DNA from: Plantibacter sp. VKM Ac-2880
Lineage (GTDB): Bacteria; Actinomycetota; Actinomycetes; Actinomycetales; Microbacteriaceae
Direction: 5' to 3'
Assembly (NCBI RefSeq): GCF_015351235.1
Contig: NZ_JADKSJ010000001.1
Span: 434,001 to 498,000 of the forward strand
DNA: 64,000 nucleotides
Part shown: positions 1-9,021 of the stretch, piece after piece
Numbering within the stretch: the stretch's first letter is position 1
Layout of the letters: every line of letters begins with the position of its first letter
The notes under the pieces: generated by a model
Told to the model about the DNA's origin: nothing
Seen by the model: the letters and a program-made list of their open reading frames with translations, nothing else
The model's database searches: none
Translations under genes and position numbers: made by a program

Positions 1-1
1 C

Positions 2-3000
2 CTGGACACGCCCGAGGACAACATCGACAAGACGCTGTACTACCGCTGGTGGCTCATGCGCTTCAACTTCCTCGACGCGGACATCCCCGGCAACGACTAC
101 CAGTTCCCCACCTCGATGGAGGGCGTGCTCGGGTACAACAACGCGATCGTGCTCACCACAGGCATGTTCATCGACGACCTCAAGTACTTCCGCAATCCGA
201 TCTACTCCTACGGCCCGTGGGTGTCGGCGGGGGAGACCTCGAAGAGCTACAAGTTCGTCGACAACCCGGGCGACCCGGCGAACTGGTCGAACAGCTACAC
301 GCAGTACATCTCCGAGGCCGCGTGGCGCTCGTACCAGCTGCACGGCGGACCGACGGCGATCGCCGAGAACCTGGCGGAGTACGCCGAGGACGATGTGAAG
401 GGCCTCCTCGACGCCTACGACACCGACGACAGCGGCCTCATCGACTACAACTGGGGTGCGATGACGGGCAACGACGCCGACGCGGTGTCGTTCCACGAAC
501 GTCCGAACGCGTACATGGACCGCACCGAGAACGCGTACCTGTACTCCAACGCGCTCGCTTCGGCCGCCGCCTACCGGACGGCCGGCAACGAGGCGAAGGC
601 CGTCGAGATGGACGAGTTCGCCCAGGGCATCAAGGACAAGGTCGTCGAGCTCCTCTGGGACGCCGACGCGAAGGTCCTGAAGCACCGGTTCACGTCCGAT
701 GGCAAGCTGGCGAAGTGGAAGGAGATCAACAACTTCTACCCCTTCACCGTCGGCCTCATGCCGAAGCCGGGCGACGCGGACTACGACGACGACTACGTCA
801 AGGCGCTCGACCTCTTCGCGGACGACGCCCAGTACCCGATCTTCCCCTTCTACACGGCGAACCAGGCCGACCAGGCGGACTACGGCGGGCCGGGCAGCAA
901 CAACTTCTCGGTGATCAACTCCACCGTGACGTTCCGCATGCTGGCGAAGGTGCTACGCGACTACCCCACGGAGGCGATCGACGCCGAGTGGTACAAGAAG
1001 CTCCTGTACTGGAACGCCTGGTCGCACTACCAGAACGGTGGCGACAACCGCCTGCCCGACCAGAACGAGTTCTGGTCCGACGGCGACGCCGACCCGCAGA
1101 ACATCGGCTACCGCTCCTGGATCCACCACACGATCCTCGGCGCGACGAACTTCACGATGATCGAGGACACCATGGGCCTCCGTCCGCGGAGCGACGCGAA
1201 GATCGAGCTCGACCCGATCGACATCGACTGGGACCACTTCACGGCGAACAACATCGCCTTCCGCGACCAGGACCTCACGATCACCTGGGATGCTCCGGGC
1301 GGTGAGCGCCACTACGGCGACAGCGTCCCCGAGGGCTACTCGGTGTTCCTCGACGGCAAGCTCGCCTTCACCATCGACTCCCTGAGCAAGGTCGTCTACG
1401 ACCCCGAGACGGGCACGGTCGAGGTGGCGGACGACGTCACCGTCCTGTCCTCGACGACCGCCTCGCTGCAGGCACCGCAGGACGTCTCCTTCGCCGCCGG
1501 TGACCGGGTCGTCGACCTGTTCGCCAAGGCCGGCGCCGACGTGGACCCGGCCAGTGCCGGATCCGCGAACGCCGCCGAGGGTGCTGAGGTCAGCGCGAGC
1601 TTCTCGGCACCGAGCCGCCCCGCCACCGCGGCGGTGGACGGCACGACCGCCAACGAGCCCTTCTGGGGCACCGCTGGGTCGCCGAACGCGAAGGACTCGC
1701 TCGTGGTCGAGCTCGGAGGCACGGAGACCTTCGACGACGCCAGGGTGTACTTCTACAACTCCTCGTCCACCGCCACCGTGCAGGGGTACTCGGAGCCGAC
1801 GACGTACTCGCTCGAGGTCCGGAACGGCGACACCTGGACGGCGATCCCGGCCCAGGCCCGTGGCCCCGTCTACCCGCGAGCCAACTACAACCGCGTCCAG
1901 TTCCCCGAGGTCACCGGCGACGCCGTGCGACTGACGGTCAACCACGCCGCCGGATTCAAGACGGGGGTGAAGGAGCTCCAGCTCTTCGCGACCGGCGTGG
2001 AGGCGCCGGCGTCCACCAACCAGGCTCCATCGGTGAACGCCTGGGTCGACCAGGCGAACTCGGCCGGTGGCACGCTCGCGCTCGTCGGCGAGGTCAAGGA
2101 CGACGGGCTGCCGCTCGGTGACGTGACCTCCTCGTGGAGCGTGGTCGACGCGCCGCAGGACGGGCTCGTCATCTTCGGCGACGCCACCTCGGCATCGACG
2201 ACCGCGAGCTTCACCGCCGAGGGGGCGTACACACTGCGCCTCACCGCGAGTGACGGCGAACTCACCAGCACGAAGGACCTCGTCGTCCAGGGTGCGGTGT
2301 CCGCGGGTGGTCAGAACGTCGCCCGTGAAGCGACGCCGACGGGTGAGTTCACGGCGGGATGGAACAACGTCAACGCGGTGAACGACGGCACCGTGCTCCA
2401 CAGCGGTGGGTCGCAGGCCGACATCTGGGGCACCTGGTCGGGCAGTCGTCCGGCCACGAGGTGGCTGCAGTACGACTGGGCGAACCCGGTCAGGGTCGAC
2501 TCCGCGACGGTGTCGTTCTGGGCCGACCAGACGAACCCCGCCGCAGGCTCCGGCGTGAACGTGCCGAAGGCCTGGAAGGCGCAGTACTGGACCGGCGACG
2601 CCTGGGCCGACGTCACGGGCGCGTCCGCGTACGGCGTCGAGCGCGATGCACCGAACGCCGTCGAGTTCGACGCGGTGACCACGACCAAGCTCCGCCTCGT
2701 GCTGAGCGCGGCCGGTCCCGGCACCGGGGCCGACCCGTACGCCGGTGTCGCGGTCAGCGAATGGGAGGTGTTCGCGGTCGCCCCGACGGCGATCGAACCC
2801 ATCGACGTACGCACCACCACCGGTGTCGTGCCGACGCTGCCGTCGACGGTCGACGCGACGTTCGCGGACGGCAGCCACGCCGACCTCCCGGTCTCGTGGG
2901 CGTCGATCCCACCCGAGCAGGTCGCGGGTGAGGGCAGCTTCTCGGTCGTCGGTCTCGTGACCGGTTCAGCGGTGCCCGCGAAGGCGACCGTCTGGGTGCG

Positions 3001-5299
3001 GGCGACCGCTCCGGGCCAGATCAACGCCGTCGATCCCGTCGCGGTCACCACCGCAGCCGGGGTCGCCCCGGCCCTGCCGGCCTCGCTCGGCGTCCTCTAC
3101 AACGACGGGTCCCGCGAGGACCTGCCGGTGACGTGGGCGACCGTCGACCCGGCGGCGTATGCGGCCGAAGGCGTCTTCGAGGTCGCGGGAACGGTCGACT
3201 CGGCCATCCCTGGCGTGAAGGCGGCCACCGCCACGGTGACCGTCGGTGCCGGCGGCGGCGAGGAGGACGACACTGCTCCGGTGGTCGCGCTCACCGTCGA
3301 CCCAGCGGCTCCGGCTTCGGGTTGGCACACGGGAGCGGCGACCGTCGCGGTCACCGCAACCGACGACCGCGACTCGGCGCCCGTCGTCGAGGTGTCGGTC
3401 GACGCCGCCGCCTGGGTGCCGTACACCGGCCCGATCGCCGTGAGTGGGGATGGTGTCCACACCGTCGCCGCCCGCGCGACCGACGCCACCGGCAACCGCT
3501 CCGCCGCCTCCGACGTCACCGTCCGGATCGACGCGACCGCACCGCAGGTGACCCCGGTCGCCGACGCTGCGGCCCGCACGGTCAAGGCGACCGCGACGGA
3601 CGCCGGTTCAGGCCTCGCCTCCATCGAGGTCCGCATCGGCGACGCGCCGGAATGGACGCCCTACACCAAGGCGGTCCTCGTGGGCCTGGAGGAGACCACG
3701 GTCCACCTCCGTGCCACCGACACCGCCGGCAACGTCTCCGCCGAGACGAGTGTCGTCGTGCCGAAGAGTGACGGCCAGCTGCGCCGGAACGTCGCGATCG
3801 GAGCCGTCCCCACGGCCTCGTTCACGGCCGCCTGGAATACGGTGGACGGTCTCAACGACGACGTCGCTCCGACCTCGTCGGGTGACGTCACGCCGAACGA
3901 CAACGCGAACGTCTGGGGTGCCTGGCCGCAGATCGGTCAGCAGTGGGTGCAGTACGACTGGGCCCAGGCGGTCACCGTCGGCGAGACCGGGGCGTACTTC
4001 GTCTCGAACCTCGACGACGCAGGACTCGGCATCGAGGTTCCCGAGTCCTGGAAGGCGCAGTACTGGGACGCCGAGGCCGGAGACGGCGCCGGCGCGTGGG
4101 TCGACGTCGAGGCGCTCGGCGCCTACGGGACCGAGGTCGACGCGTTCAACGCGGTCGCCTTCACCCCGGTGACGACGACGAAGCTGCGTCTGCTCCTCGA
4201 GGCCAGTGGCACCGAGAGCGGCAAGGGGAGCCTCGGGATCAAGGAGTGGCAGGTGTTCGAGGCGGCCGACCAGCCGGTCCCGGACGTCACCGCTCCGGTC
4301 GTGACCACGGCGGTCACCCCCGAGCGACCCGCTTCCGGCTGGTTCCGCGAGGACGTGAGCGTCTCGGCGACCGCCGTCGACGACCGCGACCTCATCGCGA
4401 CCCTCGAGGTCCGGGTCGGAGCCGGCGAGTGGGCGGCCTACACCGGTCCGGTCGTCGTGAGCGCTGACGGGGCCACCACGGTCTCCTTCCGCGGGACGGA
4501 CGCCGCCGGCAACGTGTCGGAGCCGTCGGTGGTCGAGGTGCGGCGCGATGCGACCGTCCCGACGGCCGCCGTGACGGTCGACCAGACCGCCCGCACCGTC
4601 ACGGTGACCGCCGAGGACGCGCACTCCGGTGTCGCGTTCACGGAGGTCCGGGTCGGCGACGGGGCGTGGGCGACGTTCACCGCTCCGGTCGCGGTCGGTG
4701 ACGCGGCGACCACGGTGGCCGTCCGTGCCACCGACGTCGCCGGTAACGTCTCGGAGTCCGTCTCCGTCGACGTCCCCGCGAAACCCGTCACGCCGGAGCC
4801 GACACCGACCCCGGTCGACCCGGAGCCGACACCCGGCCCCAGTGAGCCGAGCGGTTCGCTGACCGGTGACGAGGTGCTGCGACTCGGTGTCACGAGCGTG
4901 GCCCCCGGCGGAGCATTGCCGGTGTCGCTGACGGGAGCCCAGCCCGGCGCGGTGTTCCGCGTCGAGCTGCGGTCGACGCCGGTGACGCTGGGCACGCTCA
5001 CGGTGGGCGCCGATGGCACGGCGAACGCGGTCTTCACCGTCCCGTACACGATCACGGCCGGCGTCCACACGCTCGCCCTGGTCCTGCCGGGTGGTGAGGT
5101 GACGGCGCAGGTGACCGTCATCACGCCGGGTGCCAGCACGCCGGACGCCATCGCGTCGACCGGTGTGCCCGAGGAGGCCGGTACCTTCGGTCGCCTCGCC
5201 GCCCTCGCGGTGCTCCTCGGAGCCGCCGCCGTGCTGATCGCCCGCCAACGGGCTGGACGCACGCCACTCGAGCGCGGACCGGCGGGACCGCTCGGCTGA
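2..5299 (+). CDS. Large secreted modular glycosidase, MGH1/GH63-like with discoidin and Ig-like domains and wall anchor (5' end missing)
   Basis: The open frame enters from the left edge, so the N-terminus and signal peptide lie outside. The first ~430 residues (to about nt 1290) look like an (alpha/alpha)6-barrel of the mannosylglycerate-hydrolase-like/GH63 group (YYRWWLMRFNF, GVLGYNNA, DRTENAYLY). Then come three F5/8C (discoidin) carbohydrate-binding-like modules (about 1560-2005, 2310-2790, 3770-4270), a PKD/Ig-like module (2020-2300), two Big_4-like modules (2790-3245) and OmpL47-like Ig repeats (3270-3765, 4280-4780). A Pro/Glu/Thr linker (~4790-4860), an IASTG sorting-type motif, a hydrophobic helix and RQRAGR end the protein, as expected for class E sortase anchoring. 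Likely role: extracellular glycan degradation on the cell wall. The substrate cannot be named. The catalytic assignment rests on overall similarity, and acid/base residues were not assigned. Confidence 0.8.
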   Translation: MDTPEDNIDKTLYYRWWLMRFNFLDADIPGNDYQFPTSMEGVLGYNNAIVLTTGMFIDDLKYFRNPIYSYGPWVSAGETSKSYKFVDNPGDPANWSNSYTQYISEAAWRSYQLHGGPTAIAENLAEYAEDDVKGLLDAYDTDDSGLIDYNWGAMTGNDADAVSFHERPNAYMDRTENAYLYSNALASAAAYRTAGNEAKAVEMDEFAQGIKDKVVELLWDADAKVLKHRFTSDGKLAKWKEINNFYPFTVGLMPKPGDADYDDDYVKALDLFADDAQYPIFPFYTANQADQADYGGPGSNNFSVINSTVTFRMLAKVLRDYPTEAIDAEWYKKLLYWNAWSHYQNGGDNRLPDQNEFWSDGDADPQNIGYRSWIHHTILGATNFTMIEDTMGLRPRSDAKIELDPIDIDWDHFTANNIAFRDQDLTITWDAPGGERHYGDSVPEGYSVFLDGKLAFTIDSLSKVVYDPETGTVEVADDVTVLSSTTASLQAPQDVSFAAGDRVVDLFAKAGADVDPASAGSANAAEGAEVSASFSAPSRPATAAVDGTTANEPFWGTAGSPNAKDSLVVELGGTETFDDARVYFYNSSSTATVQGYSEPTTYSLEVRNGDTWTAIPAQARGPVYPRANYNRVQFPEVTGDAVRLTVNHAAGFKTGVKELQLFATGVEAPASTNQAPSVNAWVDQANSAGGTLALVGEVKDDGLPLGDVTSSWSVVDAPQDGLVIFGDATSASTTASFTAEGAYTLRLTASDGELTSTKDLVVQGAVSAGGQNVAREATPTGEFTAGWNNVNAVNDGTVLHSGGSQADIWGTWSGSRPATRWLQYDWANPVRVDSATVSFWADQTNPAAGSGVNVPKAWKAQYWTGDAWADVTGASAYGVERDAPNAVEFDAVTTTKLRLVLSAAGPGTGADPYAGVAVSEWEVFAVAPTAIEPIDVRTTTGVVPTLPSTVDATFADGSHADLPVSWASIPPEQVAGEGSFSVVGLVTGSAVPAKATVWVRATAPGQINAVDPVAVTTAAGVAPALPASLGVLYNDGSREDLPVTWATVDPAAYAAEGVFEVAGTVDSAIPGVKAATATVTVGAGGGEEDDTAPVVALTVDPAAPASGWHTGAATVAVTATDDRDSAPVVEVSVDAAAWVPYTGPIAVSGDGVHTVAARATDATGNRSAASDVTVRIDATAPQVTPVADAAARTVKATATDAGSGLASIEVRIGDAPEWTPYTKAVLVGLEETTVHLRATDTAGNVSAETSVVVPKSDGQLRRNVAIGAVPTASFTAAWNTVDGLNDDVAPTSSGDVTPNDNANVWGAWPQIGQQWVQYDWAQAVTVGETGAYFVSNLDDAGLGIEVPESWKAQYWDAEAGDGAGAWVDVEALGAYGTEVDAFNAVAFTPVTTTKLRLLLEASGTESGKGSLGIKEWQVFEAADQPVPDVTAPVVTTAVTPERPASGWFREDVSVSATAVDDRDLIATLEVRVGAGEWAAYTGPVVVSADGATTVSFRGTDAAGNVSEPSVVEVRRDATVPTAAVTVDQTARTVTVTAEDAHSGVAFTEVRVGDGAWATFTAPVAVGDAATTVAVRATDVAGNVSESVSVDVPAKPVTPEPTPTPVDPEPTPGPSEPSGSLTGDEVLRLGVTSVAPGGALPVSLTGAQPGAVFRVELRSTPVTLGTLTVGADGTANAVFTVPYTITAGVHTLALVLPGGEVTAQVTVITPGASTPDAIASTGVPEEAGTFGRLAALAVLLGAAAVLIARQRAGRTPLERGPAGPLG

Positions 5300-5306
5300 T
5301 CCCCTC

Positions 5307-5345
5307 GGCAGGCCCGGGGAGCGCATCCCGCTCCCCGGGCCTGCC
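5307..5345 (+). terminator. Strong GC hairpin after the glycosidase gene
   Basis: A perfect 17-bp inverted repeat (5307-5323 with 5329-5345, loop CATCC) begins 7 bp after the stop codon. There is no T-tract, which is common for actinobacterial terminators. It could also stabilise the 3' end of the transcript. Confidence 0.65.
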
Positions 5346-5354
5346 CCGTCCCGG

Positions 5355-5396
5355 CCCCGGTCCGTGAGCCCCATCACCCCGGTCCCTGAGCCCCAT
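5355..5396. repeat. Two direct copies of a GGTCCSTGAGCCCCAT unit
   Basis: Two 20-bp copies (5355-5374 and 5377-5396, period 22 bp) differ at one base. The core CCGGTCCCTGAGCC is the reverse complement of the core in the CTTCGACAGGCTCAGGGACCGG elements at 10311, 15110 and 21821. This is probably a degenerate member of the same dispersed family. Confidence 0.55.
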
Positions 5397-5469
5397 TGAG
5401 GGCTGCACGGGAGGCGAGGGCGCCGGGGACGAGGCGGTGGTAGCCCCAGGTCCCCCGCTTCCGCGCTCC

Positions 5470-6099
5470 TCACCCTCCCTGGGTGAGGCCGGTGATCAGG
5501 TTGATGGCGACGGCCACCACGAAGGCGCCGAAGAAGTAGGAGAGCAGAGCGTGGGCCAGGGCGATGCGGCGTGAGGGGGTGGAGGACTGGGTGATGTTGC
5601 TCGCGCTGTACGCCATGCCGATCGAGAAGGCTGTGTAGGCGAAGTCGCTGTAGGACGGGTCCTCGTCCTGGTCGAAGTCGAAGCGGTGGCGCTCGTCGAG
5701 GTAGTACATGCGCGCGTATTTGAAGGCGTAGACGGTGTTGATGAGCGCCCAGGCCGCGACGACCCCGACGACCGCGAGGATCGCGGCCGCGGATCCGACG
5801 GGGTCCTTCTGCTGGCTGCGGATGAGCGCGATGACCACGAGGACGAGGCTGAGGAAGGTGGCGGCGATGATGAGCGAGTCGACCAGCTTCCGGGACCGGT
5901 CCTCGTGGCGGGCAAGGTCGCGGGTGCGTTCGGGGCCGGCCGGCCACGCCGTCGACCAGGACCAGACGAGGAACACCGCCGCGGCGATCGCCCAGCCGAG
6001 CAGAGGCGACAGATCGGGGAAACCGAGGAGCGCGGCGATCGCCGCGACGGCTGCGCCGACGAGTGCGGCGACACCGGCCTTGATTGACAGGTGGGACAT
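5470..6099 (-). CDS. DUF1345 family integral membrane protein
   Basis: The 209-residue protein has about five hydrophobic helices (around residues 8-25, 30-50, 75-95, 103-125 and 185-205). A conserved-looking loop carries YYLDERHRFDFDQ, and SDFAYTAFSIGMAYS follows. That order and length match the DUF1345 family. No biochemical role is established for the family. The ATG at 6099 is preceded by AAAGGAA on the coding strand. The gene sits alone between the wall-anchored glycosidase and the LuxR regulator, so context gives no functional hint. Confidence 0.8.
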   Translation of the reverse strand: MSHLSIKAGVAALVGAAVAAIAALLGFPDLSPLLGWAIAAAVFLVWSWSTAWPAGPERTRDLARHEDRSRKLVDSLIIAATFLSLVLVVIALIRSQQKDPVGSAAAILAVVGVVAAWALINTVYAFKYARMYYLDERHRFDFDQDEDPSYSDFAYTAFSIGMAYSASNITQSSTPSRRIALAHALLSYFFGAFVVAVAINLITGLTQGG

Positions 6100-6165
6100 G
6101 ACGGTTCCTTTCTGAACGGTGGTTCGTCGTCTGGTCGGGCGGTGCAGTGATGCTCCGCGCGGATC

Positions 6166-7176
6166 TCATCCGGGCCGGACTCGCGAGAGGGGGACGTAGA
6201 GGCCGGCGCGCTCGGCGCGGACGGCCGCGAGCGTGCGCGACGTGGCGTCCAGCTTGACCAGGATGTGCTCGAGGTGAGCGGCGACCGTGCGTGGAGCGAC
6301 GCTCAGCGCCCGGGCGATCTCGAGATTGGAGCACCCCTCGATCACGTGGCCCAGCACCTCGAGCTCCCGCGGTGTCAGGCCCCGCAGTCGCGTCGCGGGG
6401 GAGAGCACGACGACTCCGCGGGTCACCGCGGCGAGTTCTCTCTCGCAGGCCAGCACCGTCACCCGCGCGTAGCTGTCCGGCGACTGCCGGCGTCCGCGGG
6501 GCCACAGGAACGAGGCATAGTTCCGCCCCTCGGCGATGGCGTCCCTCGCGGCGTCGATCAGAGTCGAATCGGCGCTGAGCAGCTCGTCCGCGGAGAGACC
6601 CGGAAGGGAGGTGACGCCGTGGTCGGGGAGGAGGACCACGCCTGCTCCGGCTCCGCCGAGGACCGAGGCCGACGCAGCGAGTGAGCGGACGGGGTCGATG
6701 CCCGCGGCGAGCGTCGGCACGATTCGAGCGAGGCGTCGGCGGACCGCCGGCGACGGCGGTTCCGCGCTTCGGAACAGCACCGTCATGAAGCCCACGTGCC
6801 GGCCCCCGTCCTCGAACAGGGCGACGGACAGAGTCTCGTGGAATCCAGCGGGGAGCAGGCACTCCGCCCAGGTCTGCAGGTCCCTCGGCGAGTAGGGGAC
6901 GTCCGACAGGCTGATGGGGGGCCGTTCGCGATCCGCACCGGTCCTCCCGATGTCGAGCGCCATCTGCGGACCGCTCAGGTAGCGGACGCAGGACTCGTCG
7001 AGGTCGGTGCTCGCGACCGAGCGGTATCCCGTGCCGTTCGGCTCGGCCAGCGCCAACCACGCGCCGTCGAAGGGGATGTGGTGGTGCAGCTCCTCCAGCA
7101 TCGCCTGCGCCCGCTCGCGGACCGGGCCCGGGCGCGCGGCCGTCTCGGCGAGTTGGAGCGCAGCTGTGCGTGACAC
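6166..7176 (-). CDS. LuxR-type transcriptional regulator with N-terminal sensor region
   Basis: The C-terminal ~65 residues form a LuxR/NarL-type helix-turn-helix (LTPRELEVLGHVIEG, NLEIARALSVAPRTVAAHLEHILVKL). The ~260-residue N-terminal part has the look of a GAF-type or unclassified sensor domain, and no receiver aspartate is visible. The GTG at 7176 is preceded by GAGGTGG at a suitable distance. The open frame continues further upstream without stops, but that part is compositionally poor. It diverges from the dehydrogenase gene at 7403 across a 226-bp region carrying a perfect palindrome, so it probably controls that cassette. The inducer is unknown; an aldehyde is an inference from the neighbours. 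Confidence 0.8.
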   Translation of the reverse strand: MSRTAALQLAETAARPGPVRERAQAMLEELHHHIPFDGAWLALAEPNGTGYRSVASTDLDESCVRYLSGPQMALDIGRTGADRERPPISLSDVPYSPRDLQTWAECLLPAGFHETLSVALFEDGGRHVGFMTVLFRSAEPPSPAVRRRLARIVPTLAAGIDPVRSLAASASVLGGAGAGVVLLPDHGVTSLPGLSADELLSADSTLIDAARDAIAEGRNYASFLWPRGRRQSPDSYARVTVLACERELAAVTRGVVVLSPATRLRGLTPRELEVLGHVIEGCSNLEIARALSVAPRTVAAHLEHILVKLDATSRTLAAVRAERAGLYVPLSRVRPG

Positions 7177-7274
7177 GGGACTCGACCACCTCAGGAGAAG
7201 GGGAAACGAAGGAATCGTCCGAAGACCGGTACCTACCGGAGTACCACAGTGAACTTCGTCAGATGCGCCCATTG

Positions 7275-7317
7275 ACGGCAGACCGGATCGGCAGATCTGC
7301 CGATGGTGTCTGCCCGT
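7275..7317. promoter_or_regulatory. Nested inverted repeats between LuxR gene and dehydrogenase cassette
   Basis: The core is a perfect 18-bp palindrome at 7287-7304 (ATCGGCAGATCTGCCGAT). It is flanked by outer arms ACGGCAGAC (7275-7283) and GTCTGCCCGT (7308-7317), inverted copies with one inserted C. All arms share CGGCAGA. This looks like an operator for two dimers, most likely of the divergent LuxR protein. Confidence 0.6.
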
Positions 7318-7402
7318 CAGCAGGGCGTCAGATTGAACCGTCGCCGGGTCGACCGAACAGAGGCGGCTTCGACGGAACATCGCCCACGGAAGGGAAACGA
7401 GC

Positions 7403-8554
7403 ATGAGAGCAGTGGTGTACGAGGGGCCGCGCACCGTCGCGGTGAAGAACGTCCCGGATGCGCGCATCGAGCGCTCCACCGACGTGCTGGTGCGCATCAC
7501 GACGACCAACATCTGCGGGTCCGACCTGCACATGTACGAGGGTCGCACCAGCTTCGAGACCGGGCGGTGGTTCGGTCACGAGAACCTGGGCGAGGTGATC
7601 GAAGTCGGCGACGGCGTCGACAAGGTCGCGGTGGGGGATCACGTCGTCCTGCCGTTCAACGTGGCGTGCGGGCACTGCAAGAACTGCGAGCGCGGGCTGA
7701 CCAACTACTGCCTCACCGCTCAGCCCGTCCCCGAGTGGGCCGGTGCGGCGTACGGCTTCGCCGACATGGGACCGTGGGCCGGAGGCCAGGCCGAGCTGTT
7801 GCGGGTGCCTTGGGGCGACTTCAACTGCCTCCGGCTGGGAGAGGATGCGGAGGAGAAGTCCGCCGACTACGTGATGCTCGCCGACATCTTCCCGACCGGC
7901 TATCACGCGACGGAGATGGCGGGGGTGAAGCCCGGGGACCAGACCGTCATCTACGGTGCCGGCCCCGTCGGCCTGATGGCCGCGCTGTCGGCCACCATCC
8001 GGGGCGCGAGCAGCGTCATGGTCGTGGATCGGCATCCGGATCGACTTCGACTGGCGGAGTCCATCGGTGCGATCGCGATCGACGACTCGAAGGTCGACCC
8101 GGTGGAGGCGGTGCTCGAGCACACGATGGGGCTCGGCGCCGACAACGGGTGCGAGTGCGTCGGCTATCAGGCGCACGACCCCGGCGGGGACGAGCAGCCG
8201 AACCTCACGCTCAACCGCCTGGTGCAGTCGGTGCGATTCACCGGACGGATCGGCACCGTCGGTGTCTTCGTGCCGAAGGATCCCGGGGGCCCCGACGAGC
8301 TCGCGAAGGAGGGGCGGATCGCCTTCGACATCGGCTTGCACTGGTTCAAGGGCCAGACCATGGGAACCGGACAGGCGCCCGTCAAGAAGTACAACCGCCC
8401 GCTCCGCGACCTGATCGCCGCGGGAAAGGCGACGCCGTCGTTCGTCGTCAGTCACGAACTGCCGCTCGAGCAGGCACCGGACGCGTATGAGCACTTCGAC
8501 AACCGGGACGACGGGTGGACCAAGGTCGTCCTCAAACCAGGAAAGGTGGCGTGA
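7403..8554 (+). CDS. Zinc-dependent dehydrogenase, glutathione-independent formaldehyde dehydrogenase-like
   Basis: The 383-residue medium-chain dehydrogenase has the catalytic-zinc segment CGSDLHMYEGR and GHENLGEVIE, the structural-zinc cysteines CGHCKNCERGLTNYC, and the NAD-binding GAGPVG. The long insert (about residues 100-145) and the segment GYQAHDPGG before the C-terminal domain match the FdhA-type, glutathione-independent formaldehyde dehydrogenase branch. It would oxidise formaldehyde or a related aldehyde/alcohol with NAD+. It is first in a three-gene run; the ATG follows GGAAACGAGC. Formaldehyde as substrate is a family-based inference, since this branch also includes general alcohol dehydrogenases. 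Confidence 0.78.
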   Translation: MRAVVYEGPRTVAVKNVPDARIERSTDVLVRITTTNICGSDLHMYEGRTSFETGRWFGHENLGEVIEVGDGVDKVAVGDHVVLPFNVACGHCKNCERGLTNYCLTAQPVPEWAGAAYGFADMGPWAGGQAELLRVPWGDFNCLRLGEDAEEKSADYVMLADIFPTGYHATEMAGVKPGDQTVIYGAGPVGLMAALSATIRGASSVMVVDRHPDRLRLAESIGAIAIDDSKVDPVEAVLEHTMGLGADNGCECVGYQAHDPGGDEQPNLTLNRLVQSVRFTGRIGTVGVFVPKDPGGPDELAKEGRIAFDIGLHWFKGQTMGTGQAPVKKYNRPLRDLIAAGKATPSFVVSHELPLEQAPDAYEHFDNRDDGWTKVVLKPGKVA

Positions 8555-8556
8555 TC

Positions 8557-9021
8557 ATGGCAGGAAGAGCGGCTGGGGCAGTCGGAATCGGCATCGCAGG
8601 GGTCGCGGTGGGCCTCGTCGCCCGTTCCCTCGTGAAGCAGGAACGGGAGTCCGACGGGGACGGGGCGCACCCGGAAGGGTGGAAGGCGGTCACCGTCCTC
8701 GGCGAGGCCCGGGACTTCGAGAGCGGCGGGTATCCCGAGCCACTGGCGCGTCTGGCGGAGTCGCTCGAGATCCGGATCGATCCGGCCCCCGGGGACAAGG
8801 GCTTCGAGGTGCACGCCCGGGTCCGCGAGGGTGCCGACGCCGGGGTGGACGACGATCTGGAGCGGGCGCTGCGTGAGGCTCTGCGCGACGCCAAGCAGAT
8901 CTTCGAGACGGGTGAGGTCCTGCAGGCCACCCCGAGACCGCACGGAGAACGACCGCGCACCCTGCTCGGTGGCGAGGTCGATGAAGCGGAGGACGAGGCG
9001 AAAGGCGAGGGTGTGCTGTGA
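8557..9021 (+). CDS. Short SRPBCC/COQ10-like protein of the dehydrogenase cassette
   Basis: The 154-residue protein starts with a glycine-rich hydrophobic segment (AGAVGIGIAGVAVGLVA). A middle part follows (WKAVTVLG, IRIDPAPGDKGFEVHARV), then LREALRDAKQIFETGEVL. The last parts resemble the end of actinobacterial SRPBCC (polyketide cyclase/COQ10-type) proteins, where a (R/K)xKQxxETGE helix closes the domain. The N-terminal half of that fold seems absent. The ATG at 8557 has AGGAAAGG 10 bases upstream; GTG at 8551 would be too close. It lies 2 bp after the first dehydrogenase and overlaps the second by 4 bp, so translation is probably coupled. Function unknown. Confidence 0.6.
   Translation: MAGRAAGAVGIGIAGVAVGLVARSLVKQERESDGDGAHPEGWKAVTVLGEARDFESGGYPEPLARLAESLEIRIDPAPGDKGFEVHARVREGADAGVDDDLERALREALRDAKQIFETGEVLQATPRPHGERPRTLLGGEVDEAEDEAKGEGVL

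Noticed and set aside
953-2878. A 641-codon antisense frame inside the glycosidase gene
   Set aside because: Composition is typical of an antisense shadow (Arg, Val, Gly, Asp), and the plus-strand protein has clear domains throughout.
3608-7189. A 1193-codon open frame on the minus strand
   Set aside because: It crosses the glycosidase gene, its terminator, the DUF1345 gene and the LuxR gene. The product is low-complexity Arg/Gly/Asp-rich with no domains. It is a shadow caused by high GC.
6166-7548. A 460-residue version of the LuxR protein starting at 7548
   Set aside because: It would begin inside the divergent dehydrogenase gene and cover the palindrome region. The added part has no domain, and GTG 7176 has a good ribosome-binding site.
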